Of a stretch of DNA of 53,652 nucleotides, positions 51,567 through 53,652 are shown piece by piece. A model generated the notes under the pieces. That model was not told where the DNA came from. It ran no database searches and saw only the letters and a list, made by a program, of their open reading frames with translations. The DNA comes from 2-01-FULL-45-10 sp964450115. Lineage in GTDB: Bacteria; Omnitrophota; Gorgyraeia; 2-01-FULL-45-10. The position numbers and the translations under genes were made by a program. The DNA lies in NCBI GenBank assembly GCA_964450115.1, contig CAYVCD010000002.1:1-53652 (forward strand), read 5' to 3'. Positions within the stretch are counted from its first letter, which is position 1. Every line of letters starts with the position of its first letter.

Positions 51567-52115
51567 GCGCGCCTCGTGAAGTTTTGTGTATGTGGGGCCT
51601 TTTGGAGAGAGCTTGCTTTCGAATAGAACGACAGAAACGACGGAATGGGATTTAGTGATCGGCAACTGACAGTTGCCGATCTTTTCTTTTAGGACTTCTT
51701 TATTCTTCGGTGAGCGGACTCTGCCTATGGTTAAGTGTGGCGCGAATGGCCGAGGCTCCTTCTGAAATCCGATCTTCAATAGCTCTTCAACAATATTTTC
51801 CGCAAATGCTTTAGATTCAGCTGTACCCTTATCCAGTCCGACCCAGATCACTCTGGGATAATTGATATTAGGGAAGGCCCCGATATCTTTTATAGAGATC
51901 TCAAATGGTTTGGTCGAGCCGGATATTGCATCTAGTATTGATCTTATTTTGGCGCATTTTTCTTCAGTTATATCGCCCAGGAACTTCAATGTAAGATGGA
52001 TATTGCCCGTCTCGATCCACTTAACATCGGCTTCGGAATATTTTAAATGAGATTGTATCTGGGAGAGAGAGTCATTGATCTCGGGGGAGAGCTCTATTGC
52101 TATGAATGCGCGCAT
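51558..52115 (-). CDS. thpR: RNA 2',3'-cyclic phosphodiesterase (2'-5' RNA ligase family)
   Basis: A 2H-phosphoesterase opening RNA 2',3'-cyclic phosphates; the family was first described as 2'-5' RNA ligase. Both HxT/S motifs are present: HLTLKFLGDI near residue 46 and HLTIGRV near residue 145. The opening MRAFIAIEL is typical. 185 aa, normal. Its start overlaps the end of the CinA-type gene by 16 nt, so the two are cotranscribed on the minus strand. Its stop overlaps the giant gene 3 stop by 9 nt tail-to-tail. thpR next to cinA and recA is a common arrangement in other bacteria. Confidence 0.94.
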   Translation of the reverse strand: MRAFIAIELSPEINDSLSQIQSHLKYSEADVKWIETGNIHLTLKFLGDITEEKCAKIRSILDAISGSTKPFEISIKDIGAFPNINYPRVIWVGLDKGTAESKAFAENIVEELLKIGFQKEPRPFAPHLTIGRVRSPKNKEVLKEKIGNCQLPITKSHSVVSVVLFESKLSPKGPTYTKLHEARLS

Positions 52116-52585
52116 ATCAAATCCAGTGCCGCTTGCGATGCCTGTAATTTAATATCTTTACGGGAGCCTTTAAATTTAAATTTCTTCACTATTCTATTCT
52201 TATTTGTGACGAGCGCTATATAGACCAAGCCGACCGGTTTTGATCTAGTTCCGCCGGTGGGTCCGGCAATACCGGTTACGCCTATGCCGATATCAGTATT
52301 GGCCAGAAGCCGCACGCCTTTAGCCATTTCAAGCGCAACCTCTTTCGATACCGCGCCGTGTTTCTGCAGTGATCTGGGGGAGACTCCGAGGAGGCTCTCT
52401 TTGATCTCATTGGAATAGGCGACTACGCCCATTTTGAAATACTTAGAGCTACCACCGACATTGGTGATCCGGTTTGAGATAATCCCACCGGTACATGATT
52501 CGGCCACCGCCATCGTTATCTGCCTTTTTCTTAGCATTCTTCCAACCTCAGCCTCAATCTCCATAAGTCTCATTATATATTGCAT
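52100..52585 (-). CDS. pncC: CinA C-terminal-domain protein (nicotinamide-nucleotide amidohydrolase PncC)
   Basis: Deamidates nicotinamide mononucleotide to nicotinate mononucleotide in NAD salvage; this is the CinA C-terminal (CinA-C) family. Blocks seen are VAESCTGGIISNRIT, YFKMGVVAYSNEIKESLLGV, HGAVSKEVALEMAKG and GIGVTGIAGPTGGT. 161 aa, the stand-alone form without the CinA N-terminal MoaB-like domain. Three possible starts exist (52585, 52573, 52564), none with a strong ribosome-binding site. It is divergent from the ORF6N gene and recA, whereas cinA is usually codirectional with recA. Confidence 0.92.
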   Translation of the reverse strand: MQYIMRLMEIEAEVGRMLRKRQITMAVAESCTGGIISNRITNVGGSSKYFKMGVVAYSNEIKESLLGVSPRSLQKHGAVSKEVALEMAKGVRLLANTDIGIGVTGIAGPTGGTRSKPVGLVYIALVTNKNRIVKKFKFKGSRKDIKLQASQAALDLICAHS

Positions 52586-52629
52586 TTACGCATTTCGCCA
52601 CAAATTATTTTAAAATAGTTTGCAACAAT

Positions 52630-52658
52630 TTGACCGGTTTTTCCGTCTTATAGTATAT
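52630..52658 (+). promoter_or_regulatory. Candidate promoter of the ORF6N gene
   Basis: TTGACC (52630-52635) and GTATAT (52653-52658), 17 bp apart. An alternative -10, TAGTAT (52651-52656), would give a 15-bp spacer. It is followed by a hairpin and a palindrome before the start at 52775. Confidence 0.4.
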
Positions 52659-52682
52659 GGGGTCGAAAAGTCATTGGGAATT

Positions 52683-52709
52683 CTTGAGATGCCAATTTGG
52701 CGCCTCAAG
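52683..52709 (+). promoter_or_regulatory. Hairpin in the ORF6N leader
   Basis: CTTGAG (52683-52688) pairs with CTCAAG (52704-52709), and GCCAA (52691-52695) with TTGGC (52697-52701). It is a compact stem of 11 pairs with a small internal loop and no T tract, so it is not a terminator. It lies between promoter and start. Confidence 0.5.
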
Positions 52710-52725
52710 TGGGGGGAGAGATGGA

Positions 52726-52752
52726 AAGGATGTCACAAATTGTGACATCCTT
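52726..52752. promoter_or_regulatory. 27-bp palindrome upstream of the ORF6N gene (candidate operator)
   Basis: The 13-bp arms AAGGATGTCACAA and TTGTGACATCCTT flank one base. It ends 12 nt before the ribosome-binding site AGGAGGGG. The core GTCACAnATTGTGAC recurs within the coding region at 52967-52993, which makes a protein-binding operator more likely than a chance hairpin. Confidence 0.6.
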
Positions 52753-52774
52753 ATAAAAAAACTAGGAGGGGAGC

Positions 52775-53284
52775 ATGGATAAATTAGTGCCAACAGAGAA
52801 GATCGAGAACAAAATTTTTCAAATTAGAGGGAAAAATATAATGTTGGATATGGATCTGGCCAGACTTTATCAAGTACCGACTAAGGTGCTCAACCAAGCG
52901 GTAAAAAGGAATGCGAAGCGTTTTCCGAGCGACTTTATGTTTAAATTGACAGAAACGGAAACGAAAGAGGTGGTCACAGATTGTGACCACCTCGGCTCTC
53001 TAAAATTCTCACCTTATTTTCCATATGCTTTTACCGAACAGGGCGTAGCTATGTTATCAAGCGTACTAAACAGCGAACGTGCCGTATTAGTGAATGTTCA
53101 GATTATGCGCGCATTTGTAAGCATTAGAAGACTGGCTACAACATATAGTGGGTTAAAACGTAAAATCGATGAAATGGAGGATAAGTATGATGCGCAATTT
53201 GGAGTAGTTTTTGAGGCTATTAAAAAGCTTTTAGAGCCCCCTCCAGAACCGCCGAAGCGCAGGATAGGGTTCCATCATGATTAA
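52775..53284 (+). CDS. ORF6N-domain-containing DNA-binding protein
   Basis: 169 aa. The N-terminal ORF6N domain carries IRGKNIMLDMDLARLYQVPT, VKRNAKRFPSDFMFKL and YAFTEQGVAMLSSVLNSERA. The C-terminal part has a short coiled coil (LKRKIDEMEDKYDAQFGVVF) and the usual PPKRRIGF tail. ORF6N and KilA-N domains are common in phage and in accessory bacterial loci. The start has a strong AGGAGGGG (52764-52771). It lies between pncC/thpR and recA, genes that are often adjacent elsewhere, so it is probably an acquired gene. The palindrome upstream and its relative inside the gene suggest autoregulation. Confidence 0.92.
   Translation: MDKLVPTEKIENKIFQIRGKNIMLDMDLARLYQVPTKVLNQAVKRNAKRFPSDFMFKLTETETKEVVTDCDHLGSLKFSPYFPYAFTEQGVAMLSSVLNSERAVLVNVQIMRAFVSIRRLATTYSGLKRKIDEMEDKYDAQFGVVFEAIKKLLEPPPEPPKRRIGFHHD
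52967..52993. promoter_or_regulatory. 27-bp palindrome inside the ORF6N gene
   Basis: GAGGTGGTCACA, centre GAT, TGTGACCACCTC: perfect 12-bp arms. The centre (GTCACA-GAT-TGTGAC) is the same as the upstream palindrome except for one base. It is coded in frame as EVVTDCDHL. The two centres are about 241 bp apart. Confidence 0.6.
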
Positions 53285-53296
53285 GCCGAAAATCGC

Positions 53297-53326
53297 TTTA
53301 CAGGAAGGAGGATACGCATGTATAAT
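53297..53326 (+). promoter_or_regulatory. Promoter of recA
   Basis: TTTACA (53297-53302) and TATAAT (53321-53326), 18-bp spacing, lying after the ORF6N stop. The leader to the recA start is about 65 nt. I did not find an inverted repeat of the CTG-N10-CAG or GAAC-N4-GTTC type, so LexA control is not evident. Confidence 0.6.
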
Positions 53327-53395
53327 ATAGTGCTTCAAATAGCATAATTATAGTATATAGAGCTTTGTGAACAGTCTAAAATAAGGAGAGGCGAA

Positions 53396-53652
53396 ATGGC
53401 AAAGTTTAAGACAAAAGATAAGGAAGAGGTAAGAGTAGAGATAAGGGAACGCAAAGATATTACGCAGGAGCAGAAGACAAAGGCGCTCGATGCTGCTTTG
53501 GAGCATATAGAAAAGCAGTTCGGCAAGGGGGCCATAATGACACTGGGACAGGATTTCAAGGTGGACGTGCCTACCATACCGACAGGTTCGATCGCGATAG
53601 ATCTGGCTCTCGGGGTGGGTGGAGTGCCGCGCGGCAGGGTCATAGAGATATT
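53396..53652 (+). CDS. recA: Recombinase RecA, 5' part (runs off the window)
   Basis: Strand-exchange ATPase of homologous recombination. Only about 85 codons are present. KALDAALEHIEKQFGKGAIM and TIPTGSIAIDLALGVGGVPR followed by GRVIEI are typical RecA blocks; the Walker A would follow just outside. The N-terminal extension before KALDAAL is lysine/glutamate-rich and somewhat long. The start is supported by AAGGAGAGG at 53382-53390. It has its own promoter and follows the ORF6N gene. Confidence 0.96.
   Translation, partial: MAKFKTKDKEEVRVEIRERKDITQEQKTKALDAALEHIEKQFGKGAIMTLGQDFKVDVPTIPTGSIAIDLALGVGGVPRGRVIEI

Noticed and set aside
26328..51566. Giant gene 3 as several genes wrongly merged
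   Set aside because: The frame is open throughout, the modules read on without stops, and linkers are in frame. No frameshift was seen, although an assembly problem at repeats cannot be excluded from sequence alone.
53285..53395. LexA/SOS box upstream of recA
   Set aside because: No inverted repeat of either common bacterial type was found between the promoter and the start.
1..53652. tRNA, rRNA, integrase or transposase genes
   Set aside because: None recognised on either strand, so the giant genes cannot be tied to a known mobile element here.

Overview
The window is one dense, almost entirely plus-strand stretch of a bacterial chromosome. It carries a conserved housekeeping gene order that is interrupted by three giant open reading frames of about 8.7, 6.3 and 25.2 kb. 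I infer a member of Candidatus Omnitrophota (OP3) or a close relative. The grounds are the giant multidomain ORFs and their shared N-terminal hydrophobic segment (variants of AAFLAQDIxWA). No rRNA or taxonomic marker was compared, so this is an inference. I saw no rRNA, tRNA, CRISPR array, transposase or integrase.

Layout: (1) 48-1606 truB and ribF, overlapping by 4 nt. (2) 1617-10475 a promoter, a leader with a terminator-like hairpin, and giant gene 1 (2898 aa). Giant gene 1 contains a class I fructose-bisphosphate aldolase, a phosphofructokinase and a partial second phosphofructokinase-like segment. (3) 10607-19753 a tight run of core genes: rpsO, pnp, dut, uppP, ftsK, a RodZ-like gene, rimO, pgsA and pgpA. 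(4) 19779-26335 a promoter, a structured leader ending in an intrinsic terminator, and giant gene 2 (2114 aa, mostly unrecognised, with a possible PD-(D/E)XK-like segment). (5) 26328-51566 giant gene 3 (8412 aa), overlapping gene 2 by 8 nt. (6) 51558-52585 thpR and the CinA C-terminal (pncC) gene on the minus strand. (7) 52630-53652 an ORF6N-domain gene with matched palindromes, then the 5' end of recA, which runs off the window.

Giant gene 3 is the most striking object. One uninterrupted frame appears to encode a hydrophobic N-terminal segment, a duplicated membrane module and three separate sigma-70-family domains. It also has three arrays of tandem helical or helix-turn-helix repeats (3 x 101 aa, 5 x 56 aa, and 5 Cro/C1 domains of about 85 aa). 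Among these lies a string of enzyme-like domains: CheD-like, three HAD phosphatases, two LOG-type, fold-type II PLP enzyme, GT9 glycosyltransferase, aminoglycoside-phosphotransferase-like kinase, nucleotidyltransferase, methyltransferase, and a C-terminal kinase-like fold. Near-identical linker segments recur between modules, which suggests module shuffling or a polyprotein with processing sites. The combination of an export-type N-terminus with transcription-factor and glycolytic domains is unexplained.

The giants sit at junctions of otherwise conserved neighbourhoods: gene 1 lies between truB-ribF and rpsO-pnp, and genes 2 and 3 lie between rimO-pgsA-pgpA and cinA-recA. Each giant gene has a terminator-type hairpin just before or around its start. 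This points to insertion of giant-gene cassettes into a core cluster and to attenuation or read-through control of their expression. No gene-free stretch exceeds 300 bases. The three larger gaps (1607-1778, 19754-19990, 52586-52774) are all occupied by promoter and hairpin elements.
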